Source: Capra hircus
Lineage: Eukaryota > Chordata > Mammalia > Artiodactyla > Bovidae
NCBI RefSeq assembly: GCF_001704415.2
Contig: NC_030822.1
Span: 51,887,345 to 51,951,344, forward strand
Direction: 5' to 3'
Length of the DNA: 64,000 nucleotides
Each line of letters starts with the position of its first letter. Position 1 is the first letter of the stretch. Below, piece by piece: positions 21,631-32,539 of this stretch. The notes under the pieces were generated by a model that saw nothing but the letters and a program-made list of their open reading frames with translations, was not told the origin of the DNA and ran no database searches. The translations under genes and the position numbers were made by a program.

Positions 21631-21771
21631 AGACATGGGCTCCAAGAGGAGTTGGATCCTTCACTACCTGAAAGAATAAATCTCCACTTTGTTTGACAAT
21701 GAATTCTCCACAGCCTTTAGACTCAGAAAATTCACCCTAAAATCTAGTTTGACTTCCACCTGCTGCAAGAT

Positions 21772-21976
21772 ATGTTTGTCACTCAGTTGTGTCTAACTCT
21801 TTGTGACCCCAAGGACTGTAGCCCGCCAGGCTCCTCTGTCCATGGAATTCTCCAGGCAAGAATCCTAGAATGGGTTGCCATTTCCTTCTCCAGGGGATCT
21901 TCCCAACCCAGGGATCTAACCCAGGTTTCCTGCACTGCAGGAAGATTCTTTACCATCTGAGCCACCAGAGTCCCCA
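21772..21976 (-). mobile_element. Bov-tA SINE
   Basis: Antisense, full length, close to consensus (GACTGTAGCCCGCCAGGCTC; head CATCTGAGCCACCAGAG). No clear duplication. Confidence 0.94.
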
Positions 21977-22241
21977 AAAGTACAGATCCAGAAGACGTCA
22001 TTGAGAGTTAGAAGAGCTGGTGTTCAAAGAAGGCCCGGCTCCCACCTCCCTCCAACTGGGAAGACACTGTAAATCCATCCAGCCTGTTTATCTCTCCTTC
22101 CTGCCGCCCACGATCCTCAAAATTCTACAAGGTCACTTGGCCCAGCTGGAGTCCCAGCTCAGGCACTGATGTGATGCAGTCTGACAGCCCTGTCTCCTGC
22201 TGCCAGGCCAGGGCCTGGACAGAGGCTGCCAGGCTGCTGCT

Positions 22242-22264
22242 GGGATGGGGTGGGGGTGGGAGGG
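22242..22264 (+). other. G-quadruplex-prone tract
   Basis: Five G runs of at least three (GGGATGGGGTGGGGGTGGGA...) separated by one or two bases, fitting the G3+N1-7 pattern. Confidence 0.75.
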
Positions 22265-22744
22265 CAGCTGCATGTCAGCCTGGTCGCAGCCTGGGGGAAG
22301 CAGGGACCGAGGAGCTGCAAAGTGCTATCAGATAGAAAAACTGAAGAGAAAGTTGCGGGATGCCTCCTCCCCTCTCCCTGTCCCCATCTGCCACCTTCAC
22401 CCCCTCCCCACCCCATGCCCTGCAGGCTCTGAGACCAGCTAGAGTCTGGGAGTCCCTATCACTCGGGTTTCTGAGTTCAGGACATGGGTAGGGAGGAAGA
22501 GGGGACCTGAGACCCTCTCACTCTGCCCTGAGTTGCAGCTGTCCCTCCTCCTCATGGCTTCATTGTCCTGCAGAGCTCAGCATCTCCCCACTGAGACCCC
22601 ACCTCCCATGTATGTTTTTCAACAGCCCCTTCAGGGCCCCGAAAAAAGAGGAACTGACATGTGAGAAGACCCTGCTTTGTCCCAAGGACTGTATCAGGCA
22701 CTTGTGTGTTACCTCCTCGAAATCTTCAAGCCGTAAAGTCCGTT

Positions 22745-22795
22745 GGGGACCCGGGGAGGGGAAGGGAGGAGGGGGAGGGAGGAGGGGAAGGGGCA
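22745..22795 (+). repeat. G-rich purine tract, G-quadruplex-prone
   Basis: Almost pure purine: runs of GGGG, GGGGG and GGG with A or AA spacers over about 50 bases. Could form a quadruplex or a triplex. Confidence 0.75.
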
Positions 22796-23709
22796 ATGGC
22801 ACACCTAGTCTCCAGACTATAAAAAGAGTTAGGAACTGTCTACAGAGGTGTGGGTGCAGCTTAAGGAAACTAACCGCAGTCGGTGGGCTGTCCTTAGACT
22901 AGCCGCAGCAGGGTCTCTGCCCTTCCCTGGGTCTGAAGGGACAAGGGCAGAAGCAGGCAGTTACTGGCACAGAGAGAGAGTCACGTTCAGAGCAGGGGTA
23001 GGGGACCACCTGATAGGAGCTGTGGCCCTTGATGGAGGAACATGGCCAGCTGATGGGGATGCTGCGGAAAAAGGGACTCAATCCCAGGCTCACTGCTCTC
23101 CTGAGCTCTGATATCCTACTGGTGCTGCCCACTGGCTCAGCCCAACCCGGGGGCCAGAGAGCAAGGATGTTGTGGATGCTGTGCGTTGGGGCGGAGCAGG
23201 TGGGGAAGGGTAGAGAGCGGACCGGGAGAGGCAAAGAGCAGGTGGTCAGCACACATGAGACAGGAATGATCCTTGTTTACGGGGGGCAGAGTCCATAGCC
23301 AGTTATAGAGGCAGACCCCACACCCGTGTTCTCCATAATTTTATCTGTCCAGTGTCCTCTCTCCAAGAAGTAGGACAGGAGGTAAGGACGGACGGGTGGC
23401 AGAGTGTTCTCATCTCGCCTGATCTGAGCTTCCAGCTCCTGACAGTTCCCCAACCCCTGATGCTCTGATAGTCTCTCAGGTCTGCAGAAGGTACAGAATC
23501 TAACTCAACTCGATCCTCAACTGGCTTCTGACCTTGAGAAGTCCCTTAGGCTCTCTGGGCTTCAGTCTTCGCATCTGTGAAGAAAAAAAAAAAAAGAGTA
23601 AAATACTGTCCCTGCTTCTGTTACAGATATTTTGAAAGGATGAAAGTGGGATACACATGTAAAATTCTTTGGCATTAAAATCAAGCCACAAATGCAGAAG
23701 AAAAATTAT

Positions 23710-24197
23710 GTTTTAATTTAATAAATGTTTACGAGACAAATTAATACCTGCAGGCATTGTTCCTCGTGCTGAGGGTGTAACAGCAAACAAACAGGCAAGT
23801 GTCTGCCTTCCTGGGGGAGGAGGGCAATGAACAGACACAGGAACACAGAGTCTGTGAAATGCCTGGAGGGGAAAGGAAGCAGCGTGGGCACTGGGAGGGC
23901 GGGGAGAGAGGGCTGCTGTTGTATACGGGGTGGTTTCAGAAGACTTTGGGAGAAGCCATTTGAACAAAAATTTGAAGGAAGTAAGAAAGAAAGACTTATG
24001 GAGATGCAGGGCAAGGAAACAGCAGATGGAAAGGCCCTGAGGCTGAAGAATATCGGCCACCTGACAAAAAGCATGGAGGCCAGCATGGATAGACACAAGT
24101 GATTGAGATGAAGGGGTTAGGGGCCACACTGCCAGGTTAGTAAACTGAGGGAAATAAGAGTGGAAGTGGGGAGAACTGATAGAGGCTATTGCAGTCG
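23710..24197 (-). mobile_element. L2 LINE, 3' part (first of three pieces)
   Basis: Antisense L2 from its 3' terminus (AATAAATGTTTACGAGACAA; GCATTGTTCCTCGTGCTGAG) up to GAGGCTATTGCAGTCG in the ORF2 C-terminal region. The element resumes after the BovB and Tigger insertions. Confidence 0.82.
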
Positions 24198-24402
24198 CCC
24201 CCTGATGCTGGGAAAGGTTAACGGCAGAAGGAGAAGGGGGTGACAGAGGATGAGAGGGTTGGATGGTGTCACTGACTCAATAGACATGAGTTTGAGCAAG
24301 CTCCAGGCGATGGTGAAGGACAGGGAAGCCTGGTGTGTAGCAGCCCATGGGGTTGCAAATAGTTGGATACGACTTTCCAACTGAGCAACAAGATAAGAGG
24401 TG
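24198..24402 (+). mobile_element. BovB LINE 3' end
   Basis: CTGATGCTGGGAAAGGTTAA to TTTCCAACTGAGCAACAAG follows the BovB terminus (ACAGAGGATGAGAGGGTTGG; AGGGAAGCCTGG; GTTGGATACGAC). 5'-truncated to about 205 bp. Its parent family is the one thought to have entered ruminants by horizontal transfer. Confidence 0.9.
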
Positions 24403-24423
24403 ATAGGTTGCACTTGTTGGAGG
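24403..24423 (-). mobile_element. L2 LINE, middle sliver
   Basis: GAGGTGATAGGTTGCACTTG continues the L2 between BovB and Tigger. Confidence 0.5.
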
Positions 24424-24425
24424 TA

Positions 24426-25410
24426 CAGTAGGCCCCCCCTCTATATACGAATGAGTTCTGTTCCAAGAATGGGTTTCTTTGGTCCAGTTTGCTCATAAGT
24501 CTAACAAAGTTAGCCTAGGTACCCAACTAACACAGTCAGCTATATGGTACTATCCTGTAATATGTTTATAATATTTTTCAAACAAATAGTACATAAATAA
24601 GCACAAAAAATAAATAGAATATTTTAAATCTTATAGTACAATACCTTGAAAAGACAGTGGTACAGCACAACAGCTGGCATACCGGGGCTGGCATCGAGTG
24701 AACAGGCGAGAAGAGTTACCGACTGGAGGAGGGAGAGGAGGTGGGAAGACGGTGGAGCTGAACCTTTGTCCGCAACAGGAGACGGAGGGCAAACTGCAGT
24801 TTCAGTCATGCCTGACGTTGATGGCACAGGTTCTGGTTCCTTGCTGGTTTCGATGCTATGTACCTTCTTGGAAAAGCTGTCCAGGGACTTCTGGGTAGTG
24901 GCTCTCTTTTTCTCATCATGGATGACATGGTGGTGCTGAATGGCATTCTGAACGGCTGCTGCAACCTTCGTGTACTGTGCTATGTTTGGGTCCTGGGCCT
25001 CAAAAACTAACAGTGCCTCTTCTTGTAAAGAAAATCCCCTTGCCATTTACCTGCATCATAGATCTCTTTGATTCTTTAGTTACTTCCTCTTCTTTTTGCC
25101 TCTCCTCATCCATTCTCTGGGCCTCCAATTCCATTCTTATTGCTTGGTGCTTCTAAGCAGTATGAGCTACGTTATTACTGCTTTTACGCTTGCTTCCAGA
25201 CATCCTGGGTTTGAAATAAAGATACTGTACTACTGTCTTCTATACAGTGTTGTACAGCAAAGTGCACAAAACACAACCATCTGTAGAGGATGCACCCACC
25301 TGACAACGTACCCCAGACATGTGGACTAACTTGAGTGGTTGGACATGCGAACACACATTCATAACTTTGAAATTTCCCAATTTGAAGGTTCACATGTAGG
25401 GGACTTACTG
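24426..25410 (-). mobile_element. Tigger (pogo-type) DNA transposon, internally deleted
   Basis: 985-bp element with inverted ends CAGTAGGCCCCCC (left) and its counterpart CAGTAAGTCCCCTAC (right, minus strand), flanked by TA at 24424-24425 and 25411-25412. On the minus strand an N-terminal scrap (MSGSKRKSSNNV, from 25202) has a stop 17 codons in and is joined to the C-terminal part of a pogo-like transposase (LEAQRMDEER; then, in another frame, MARGFSLQEEALLVFEAQDP and KKRATTQKSLD). The DDE catalytic core is missing. Confidence 0.88.
24624..25046 (-). pseudogene. Tigger transposase C-terminal remnant
   Basis: A 140-codon open frame inside the Tigger copy. The first half (AAAVQNAIQ, DEKKRATTQ) matches the C-terminal tail of pogo/Tigger transposases, the region kept in TIGD1-like proteins. 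The upstream scrap that ends in RSMMQ is in another frame, so a 1-nt shift separates them. DNA-binding and catalytic domains are absent; not expected to be functional. Confidence 0.8.
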
Positions 25411-25849
25411 TAATGGGAGTGGTCAGATACCAGCAAAACCAGAGGATTGTTCATAGATTGGGTGTGAATTATGAAAGACAAAGAGAAGTTAAGATTGATC
25501 TCAAAGTTTTTGGCCTAAGCAGCTAGATAACAGTGTTGCCGTTTGCAGAGCTGGAAAAATTGTGGGTGGAACAGCTTTAAGGGGAAATTTTGTTCTGGAC
25601 TTGTTAAGTAGATCTGAATGTTAGGTATATGGAGCTGGAATCAGAGGCAGGACTGGGCTAAAGTTATACATCCAGAAGCTGTCAACACATAGATGGTATT
25701 AAAGCCACAGGTCTGGGAGAGACCACCCCAAAGTAAGTCTGAGGCCCAAGGCCAGAGCCCTCAGGCCAGGTCAGAGGCCAAAAAGAAGAGCTTCAAAGGC
25801 AACAGTCAGTGAGGGAGAGGAAGAACCAGGCAAGGAGCACACAAACCAG
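25411..25849 (-). mobile_element. L2 LINE, ORF2 part (last piece)
   Basis: AAGATTGATCTCAAAGTTTTTGGCC and ACATAGATGGTATTAAAGCC are antisense L2 ORF2 text, continuing the copy begun at 23710. Confidence 0.78.
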
Positions 25850-26885
25850 CAAAAAAAAAAACACCCTCAAAGACTCATCTTACTTTTGGATTTTGCTGCC
25901 CCAAATCAAAATAAAGTATTAGCCAATAAAACTGAGCAATGATTGAAAGATTAGTCCCTTGTGACCAGCCTGAGTTCATCCCAGTCATACAGGCCAATTC
26001 AACATTAGAAAACATGTTAACATAGTTCACTGTGTAATAAAGGAAGGTTCTATGTGGCTATCTTGCTACAACCAAAAAAGGCATTGACAAAATCCTACAT
26101 ATTTTCATCATTAAAAAAAAAAAGCCTCAATAAATAGGAAGAAAATTACACTTCCTTAATTCCATTACGTCTAAAGAATGTTTAAAAATGTCACCTTTCT
26201 GTCTGGAAAGAGTATGTGGATGTCTGTCCTGTTCAACATGTTTCTGAAGGTTGGTCACTGCCTTAAGTGAAGAAAAAGAAGAATGGAGGATGAATAGAAG
26301 AAGGATGAAGGAGAAAAATATTATTTTCAAATGATATGATCATTTACCTAGGAAATTCAAAAGAATGACGTGACAGACTGTTAGTAAGATTTCAGCACAT
26401 TGGTAAAGTATCAGAACAGCAACCAAAAAATTCACACTTCCCTCCATGCTACCAATTTTTTAAAAAAGACATCCAAAATAAGGAGAAAACAATAAGAAGA
26501 AACGCCTCTAAGTTTCCAAGGAATGGACCCAGTTAAGATATGAACAAAACTGTAATGCAATAACTGGGAAACTCAACTCAGTATTACAGAAAAAGATCTA
26601 AATAAATGGAGAGACATCTAATGTTCCTGGAAGGGAAGTCTCAGCATCGTGAAGATGTCCATTCTCCCAAATACAAAGCAACTTCTGTCAAAATCCCCAC
26701 AGAATTTTATGGAACTTGATCAACATAATTTAAATTCACCCACAAGAGAAAAAGAATTAGAATACCCAGGCAATTGTTGAAAGAGAAGTCTGTTGAAGAG
26801 GGATCTACCCTTCTAGCGTAAAATACATAATAATGACCTAAGCTATAGTCATTAAAACAGCAAGACAGGAGCCTGAGAATGGATA
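25850..26885 (+). mobile_element. L1ME-type LINE, ORF2 segment
   Basis: Old L1 in sense: TACAGGCCAATTCAACATTAG, CACATTGGTAAAGTATCAGA, CAGCATCGTGAAGATGTCCA and CTAAGCTATAGTCATTAAAACAGC occur in L1 ORF2 order. All frames are broken. First block of a copy that runs, interrupted, to 29625. Begins with an A12 run whose origin is unclear. Confidence 0.8.
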
Positions 26886-27487
26886 GGTAATAAACAGATC
26901 ATGTAGGTGCAAAAGTAACTGATGACAGCATTTCTGATTAATGATCTGGGAGGGACTGCTCACCCGTGAGTTCACAAGTTAAGGCAGCACTGGTACAGCT
27001 GCCTGTTGCATCAGTTTGAGGTACTCCTTGCTGCTCATGACAGAGAACTTGAAATAACCAAGCTTCAATAATAAGGAAATGGATTGCTGGCATAAGGAGG
27101 TCCAGAGGCAGATAAGGAAGTAATGAGGCCTCAGGGTTGGCCAAACCCAGGGGCCCTGACTCTGTTCTCTAGGCTTCCTTTATGGCTGTGCCCCTTTCCC
27201 ATGTTGCCCTCATCCTCGGGCTGACTTCTCTCATGGCGCCAAAGAGCCCAACAAGCTCCTGAATCCATAGCCACAAATCATGATGTCCAAAGGAAGAAAG
27301 GGATTCTTATTTTCTCCCAGTGCAGACTTTGAGAAAAGAGCAAACTATTTCCCCTAGGAAAAAACTCAGTCAGATGAAAAAACTCAGTAAACTTCCCCTC
27401 ATCTTAACTGGGTTTTACGCTCACCCTGAGCTAATCACCATGACCAACATTATGCCATGCTCAGATGATTAGGCTAGGTGTCCACCT
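26886..27487. other. unresolved insertion within L1ME
   Basis: About 600 bp that is not L1 and splits it. Text such as GAATCCATAGCCACAAATCATG has the look of an old repeat but no family was recognised. Confidence 0.35.
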
Positions 27488-27700
27488 GATGCAAAGAGCT
27501 GACTCACTGGAAAGACCCAGATGCTAGGAAAGATTTGAAGGCTAAAGGAGAAGGGGATGAGATGATTAGACAGCATCATTGACTCAGCCAACATGAATTC
27601 GAGCAAACTCTGGGAGGTAGTGGAGGACAAAGGAGCCTGACTACTGCTGTCTGTAGGTCTGCAAAGAGTTGGACACAACTTATCAACTGAAAAATAACAA
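27488..27700 (+). mobile_element. BovB LINE 3' end
   Basis: GAGCTGACTCACTGGAAAGAC, AGAAGGGGATGAGATGATT and AGAGTTGGACACAACTTATC follow the BovB terminus. Second such copy in the window; no clear duplication. Confidence 0.88.
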
Positions 27701-27835
27701 TGGGATTACACGTAAACTGATGAGGCCTGGACTCAAAGCCCAGGGAATAATTGTGATGGGCTGGATGCCTACAAGAAAATCTAGGGAAAGTGGAAATAAA
27801 CACTAGGTGGGCCACCAGTAATGGTCAACAAAGCT
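27701..27835. other. unresolved, between BovB and L1ME
   Basis: Probably belongs with the 26886-27487 insertion; family unknown. Confidence 0.3.
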
Positions 27836-28580
27836 ATCCATTTGGGAAAAAACTAATTTAAAACCAACTTCCCACTATAACAAAATATATTTCAAGTTGA
27901 CTAAAGAGCTTCAAAAACGAGGGGACTTCTATAAAAATATGAGAAGAAAATATACTATAACCTTGGAATAGGGACAACCTTATCAGGGAAATACAGTAAA
28001 ACCAAAACGATTTTTAAAAATGAAAAGCTGACTTTGTCAAAACTAATTGTTTCTGTCTGATGAAAAAACTCATAAAGAAAAGTTAAAAGGTAATTGACAG
28101 ACTGGGAGAGATAGGTGAAACATACATAACAGATATGAATTAATATCCAGGATATGTAAAGAGCTTCCACAAAAGTGATAAGACTGAGCAAAAAATAGCA
28201 ACAAGTAATTCAAAGAAGAGGCAAGGTAAATAAGCAGTGAACATATGAAAAATGTTTACAGAAATCAGGGAAATTTGAATCAAATCCAATGAAATATTTT
28301 ATTTTGGAAGAAAGTATAATATTGATAATATCTAGCATTCAAGCGGGTACTGGGAAATGAGAACTCTGCTATACCACTGTTGGGGAGTATAAACTGACAA
28401 AGAATGAATTTATTCAAATTAAATACATGCACTTGCCTTTCTCCTAGGAATCTTACTTCTAGGTATCTCTTCTAAAGAATTAATCATTTATGAATACAGG
28501 AAAACATGGGCAAAGATGCCCTTTATCATGTTCCCAATAGTGAAAAAATGTGTCTCTAATGTCCAAGATTGGAAAATAAG
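27836..28580 (+). mobile_element. L1ME-type LINE, ORF2 3' segment
   Basis: Continues the L1: CTATAACCTTGGAATAGGGAC, ATATCCAGGATATGTAAAGAGC, ACCACTGTTGGGGAGTATAA. Confidence 0.8.
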
Positions 28581-28694
28581 GGTATATGCATGCATACATA
28601 TATGTTTGTATATATGCATCCTACACATACATTATATATTTTATATATGCAAGCATATCCATTATGTATACACATTTTGTGTACATATATATAC
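28581..28694. repeat. TA/TG-rich low-complexity block
   Basis: Interrupted (TATATG)n and (CATA)n, left of the SINE. Confidence 0.85.
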
Positions 28695-28912
28695 ATGCAT
28701 GTGTGAGTGCTCAGCCATGTTCGGCTCTTCGCCATCCCATAGACTGTGGCCCACCAGGCTCCTCTATCTATGGAATTTTCCAGGGAAGAATACTGGAGTA
28801 GGTTGCCTTTTCCTACTCCAGGGGATCTTCCTGACCCAGAAATCTAACTCACGTTTCCCACATCGCCTGCGTTACAGGCAGATTCTTTACCACAGTACCA
28901 CCTGGGAAGCTA
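28695..28912 (-). mobile_element. Bov-tA SINE
   Basis: Antisense copy, GTGAGTGCTCAGCCATGTTC to ACCACAGTACCACCTGGGAAG, inserted into the TA-rich block. Confidence 0.93.
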
Positions 28913-28978
28913 TATATACATATATGCCCATGATATATATAAGTATATATATATAACGTATACATATATATATATGCA
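28913..28978. repeat. (TA)n low-complexity block
   Basis: Right half of the AT-rich tract split by the SINE. Confidence 0.85.
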
Positions 28979-29264
28979 TCCTTAATACAATATTATCTCA
29001 CCGCTAAAAAATGAAGTAGTTCTGTAGTTAGTGAAACTGAAATCTCTCCAAGTCATGTTATTAAGTGTAAAGAGCAAGCTGCAAGCCATAGGACCACATT
29101 TTACCACTTATGTGGTAATCAAAAGGTCCAGTAATTTCCTATTCGCGTGTATATGTAAAATGCCCAGGGGGAGGTCTGTAAGGACACACACCAATCCCCT
29201 GGCTGCCACCAAGAAAGGACTGGGAATCAGGGCTAGGGAAGGACACTCAGGATTGATTTGTACT
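28979..29264 (+). mobile_element. L1ME-type LINE, 3' untranslated segment
   Basis: CAATATTATCTCACCGCTAAAAAATG is the usual ORF2-end text, then AAGTGTAAAGAGCAAGCTGCA in the 3' region. Confidence 0.75.
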
Positions 29265-29278
29265 GCATGGGTCTCTTT

Positions 29279-29516
29279 TTTAATGTTTATTTATTTATTT
29301 GGCTGTGTTGGGTCTTTGGCTGCGTGCAGGGTCTTCCATGCGTCAAGTAGGATCTTTTGATGTGACTCTCTAGATTTGGTGTGCTGGTTCCATAGTTGTG
29401 GCACACGGGCTTGGTTGCTGCACGCATGTGGGATCTTAGTTCTGTGGCTAGGAATCGAGCCACGTCCCCTGCATTGCAAGGCAGAGTCTTTATCACTGGA
29501 CCAGCAGGGAAGTTCG
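29279..29516 (-). mobile_element. CHR-type SINE
   Basis: Antisense, with TGGCTGTGTTGGGTCTTTGG and head GGACCAGCAGGGAAGTTC. Approximate duplication GCATGGGTCTCTTTTT (29265-29280) / GCATGGATCTTTTATT (29517-29532). Splits the L1ME 3' end. Confidence 0.9.
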
Positions 29517-29625
29517 GCATGGATCTTTTATTTTTAAAATTAATTAATTTATCTTAATTGGAGAATAATTTAAATGTAACTATGTATCACTTGCACAATT
29601 AAAAATAAATTGAAAATTTTAATCT
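29517..29625 (+). mobile_element. L1ME-type LINE, terminal segment
   Basis: TATGTATCACTTGCACAATT followed by AAAAATAAATTG is the last part of the interrupted L1. Confidence 0.6.
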
Positions 29626-29804
29626 GTCCTTTCATGCATTTGCTGAGAGCAGGTTATATGCACACCCTGGTTGACCCACCGTTATTCTCCTCCTCAGATG
29701 AAGGAAGAACCAGCTTCCAGCTCCTCTCTGCTGGGGTCCCAGGGAACTCGAGGGGAAGGCTATAAACTACCAGAAGCCTATAATGATCAGGCATGATTTG
29801 ATTG
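29626..29804. other. unique sequence
   Basis: No feature recognised. Confidence 0.4.
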
Positions 29805-30000
29805 CAAATCACACAGACTTTGAAGCCAGAAGACCTCAAAGTCTGAGTTTGTGATTTTCCTCCTTGCTAGTTATGCAACTGAGGCTCTGTACCTCAGTGT
29901 TTCATCTGTAAAGAGGTCTGACAAATAAAAATACCTCCTTCGCAGGGCTCCTGGGAGGGCAGAATGGACATGAAAACTAACAAGCATTAAAAAAATTGTA
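29805..30000 (+). mobile_element. MIR SINE
   Basis: ACTTTGAAGCCAGAAGACCTC, CTTGCTAGTTATGCAACTGAGGC and CGCAGGGCTCCTGGGAGG give nearly the whole MIR in sense. Confidence 0.78.
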
Positions 30001-30960
30001 AGTGTGAAAATGCTGATCTAACTCCAGGTTGGGGGTTTGTTCTCCAAACCTGCAATGCTCCCTCTGTAAGCAGGAGGAGCAGAGCTGGGACTTAGTTGCC
30101 TGCCTGGCCTCTTCTCTTCCCTTCTCACCCTCTGTGCTCACCAGAGCTGTGCTCTGGGGCACAGAGACCCCTGGTAAATCCCTTTGAGTAATTCAGGTCT
30201 TTCCAAGTCCCCATTCACACACCTGTTAGCAAATAGCAAAGGCTTCCTTGTCTCTGGGCAGCAGCATTCTCCTGGGGCTGAGTTGGTCCTTACCCCGCTC
30301 CATCTTTTGTTAGCATGGGATCAGCGGCTTCCTAGAAGCCAGCTGTGAAATGTCTTCTAAATCAAACCAAAAAGAACAGATGTTGTTTAGGGAAGGGGCT
30401 GCACTCCCCACTCTTTCTTGGACCCAGGACTGCATTCACACCAGCTCCTGTGGAGAGCAAACTGCCCAGATGCCCCTTCCTCCATTCCCAGGTCCTGCTT
30501 CCAAAGGGAGGCAGAGAGGGAAGGGGGAGGAAAACCGCTCCTGGTTCTCCCCATCTATTGGCCGGCCAGGTCACTGTCCCTGGTCTCTGGAGATGCAGCT
30601 GGGGATGGAGACTGGAGGCAGGGAAGCAATATCCTGCCCAAACGGCCCTCTGCTGCTCTCCACTCCATTTATTAGCCTGTCGCTCCCCACTGAAAAACTC
30701 GTCAATCACCATGAGCCTCCAGCTCTTCTCCATCTCTGCCTGAGCCCAAGAAAAACAGGAGGCCAGAAAATACTGAACACAGGGCGCCTCCACCTTCTCC
30801 ATCTCCACACCTCTGTCAGCTCCCCAAGACACACATAAAGCACACAGCCAGCAGTGCGTGCAAAAAAGCACGCACACATCCCTGGACTCACCTGCAGAGT
30901 CAGATGCTCCAAAATCCTGCACAGGACTGGTCATGAAGGCATCTGAATCCCTCTCTGTTG
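30001..30960. other. unique sequence, no gene seen
   Basis: Frames of 132-190 codons overlap on both strands at 30345-30934. They are mutually exclusive, and no motif favours any of them. Confidence 0.45.
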
Positions 30961-30967
30961 TTGTGAG

Positions 30968-31210
30968 AGTGTACTCAGCTGCTCAGTCATGTCCAACTCT
31001 TTGCGGCCCCTCGGACTGTAGCCCTCCTCTGTCCATGGGATTCTTCTCTGTAGGCTCCTCTGTCCATGGGATTTTCCAGGCAAGAATACTGGAGTGGGCT
31101 GCCATTTCCTTCTCCAGGTGATCTTCCCAACCCCAGGGATTGAATCTGCATCTCTCGCGTCTCCTGAATTGGCAGGTGGATTCTTTACCACTGAGCCACC
31201 TGGGAGGCCC
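30968..31210 (-). mobile_element. Bov-tA SINE with 31-bp internal duplication
   Basis: Antisense full-length copy. CTCCTCTGTCCATGGGATT occurs twice, 31024-31042 and 31055-31073, giving a 31-bp tandem duplication inside the Bov-A part. Confidence 0.93.
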
Positions 31211-31254
31211 CCACCCACCTTCATTCTAAAGACATCCAAGAAAATAGATTCTAT

Positions 31255-31490
31255 CACCTTTAGTCATCCTTTCAGTCCTGGCTCAAGCATCGCAGCCTCT
31301 CTGAAGCCCACCAGAGCCCCCCGTCTCCTTCCTCATAGGGTTTCTTCTCTCATGCCTCCAATTGTACTGGGAATGAATGCATCTGTTCTAGAACTTACTT
31401 CACAATATTTATTTTAGGTCACATACCTATCTCCCTTACCACACTGAGCCATTTGTATCTAAAACCTCTACACTCACACAATATTGGTAC
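31255..31490 (+). mobile_element. L2 3'-end fragment
   Basis: TCCTGGCTCAAGCATCGCAG...CTGAAGCCCACCAGAGC...GAACTTACTTCACAATATTT is diverged sense L2. Confidence 0.5.
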
Positions 31491-31497
31491 ATATTAG

Positions 31498-31545
31498 ATG
31501 CTCATTGATGGGGGATGGATGGATGGAGGGAGGGAGGGGTGGAAG
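31498..31545. repeat. (GGAT)n / (GGGA)n tract
   Basis: GGATGGATGGATGGAGGGAG, purine-rich short tandem repeat. Confidence 0.88.
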
Positions 31546-31712
31546 GAAAACCTCACTACCTCATCCTTCCCAGGTTCTAAGAAGTAATAATCTCACTTCC
31601 TCAGTATTCATAATTCTGTTGGTCTATATACCTATGTGTAATCGAGTATCTTCATATCTTATGAAGCTTGACACACCAGTGCTTTTCTCCTTTTAATGAA
31701 GCCCAATTCCAA

Positions 31713-31907
31713 GGGGTTGTGAAGAGTCGGACACTACTGAGCGACTTCACTTTCACTTTTCACTTTCATGCATTGGAGAAGGAAATGGCAACCCACTCCA
31801 GTGTTCTTGCCTGGAGAATCCTAGGGATGCGGGAGCCTGGTGGGCTGACGTCTATGGGGTCTCACAGAGTCGGACACGACTGAAGTGACTTAACAGCAGC
31901 AGCAGCA
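31713..31907 (+). mobile_element. BOV-A2 SINE
   Basis: Dimer of Bov-A units without a tRNA head: GAGTCGGACACTACTGAGCG, then a linker with CACTTTCACTTTTCACTTTC, then GAGAAGGAAATGGCAACCCA, ending in (CAG)4 at about 31894-31907. Confidence 0.93.
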
Positions 31908-32539
31908 ATTCTCTTTGAGGGTAGAAAGAAAACTGAGAACTTCATAAAAATGTGCAAAAACATAGTTTTCTCCCTAGGAAGCTTTCAGACAGTCTTGAAG
32001 AACCCACCTGGAGTCACTTGAGCATCCCAGGTTCAGAATCCTGTCTTGCTGGTCTGGATAGAGACCAGGACTTTTGCCCCCGCATACAAGGGCCTGGGTT
32101 CATGACGATGGTGGTAAATGGGTGGACAGCTGTCTTGCGTTGACTCTCAGGGACTTTGGCCATTTCTGAGGATTTTTCACTTTAGTTTTGTCCAAAACAT
32201 ACACAAAGCAAGTGGGTATGTGCCCCAGATTTTATGCTGATAATAAGCAAGTCCCTGTTTGGGGCTAAGCTATTCTGTCTTGAAAACACCGTGTTTCATG
32301 GAACTTAGGGCTCTCTGGAGAGCGCCCCCTGTAGGAAGACCAGGGCTGGTACCTGTCTTGTACCCCAGCAGGAGTGGCAGGAACGCCATGTCTGCCCTTT
32401 GCCTCGGCGAGTGCTCTCCTCAGACTTAGTGAATTCTATGCTGGAGTCTGAAGGTCTCCTTGGCTGAATCTACTAGCACAGCCTGCAGCCCGAGGCCTGG
32501 TGGGGGAGCAGGCGGGGCTCAGCCCTTCTCAGCAGCAGA
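31908..32539. other. unique sequence
   Basis: No gene or repeat recognised. Confidence 0.45.

Larger units (their letters stand above)
21977..23709. other. unique GC-rich sequence, no gene seen
   Basis: No exon supported. Two G-rich tracts (22242-22264 and 22745-22795) and an A13 run (23582-23594) stand out. Short frames on both strands conflict. Confidence 0.45.

Noticed and set aside
24624..25046. Domesticated Tigger-derived gene
   Set aside because: Lacks the DNA-binding and catalytic domains, sits between intact transposon ends, and is out of frame with its N-terminal scrap.
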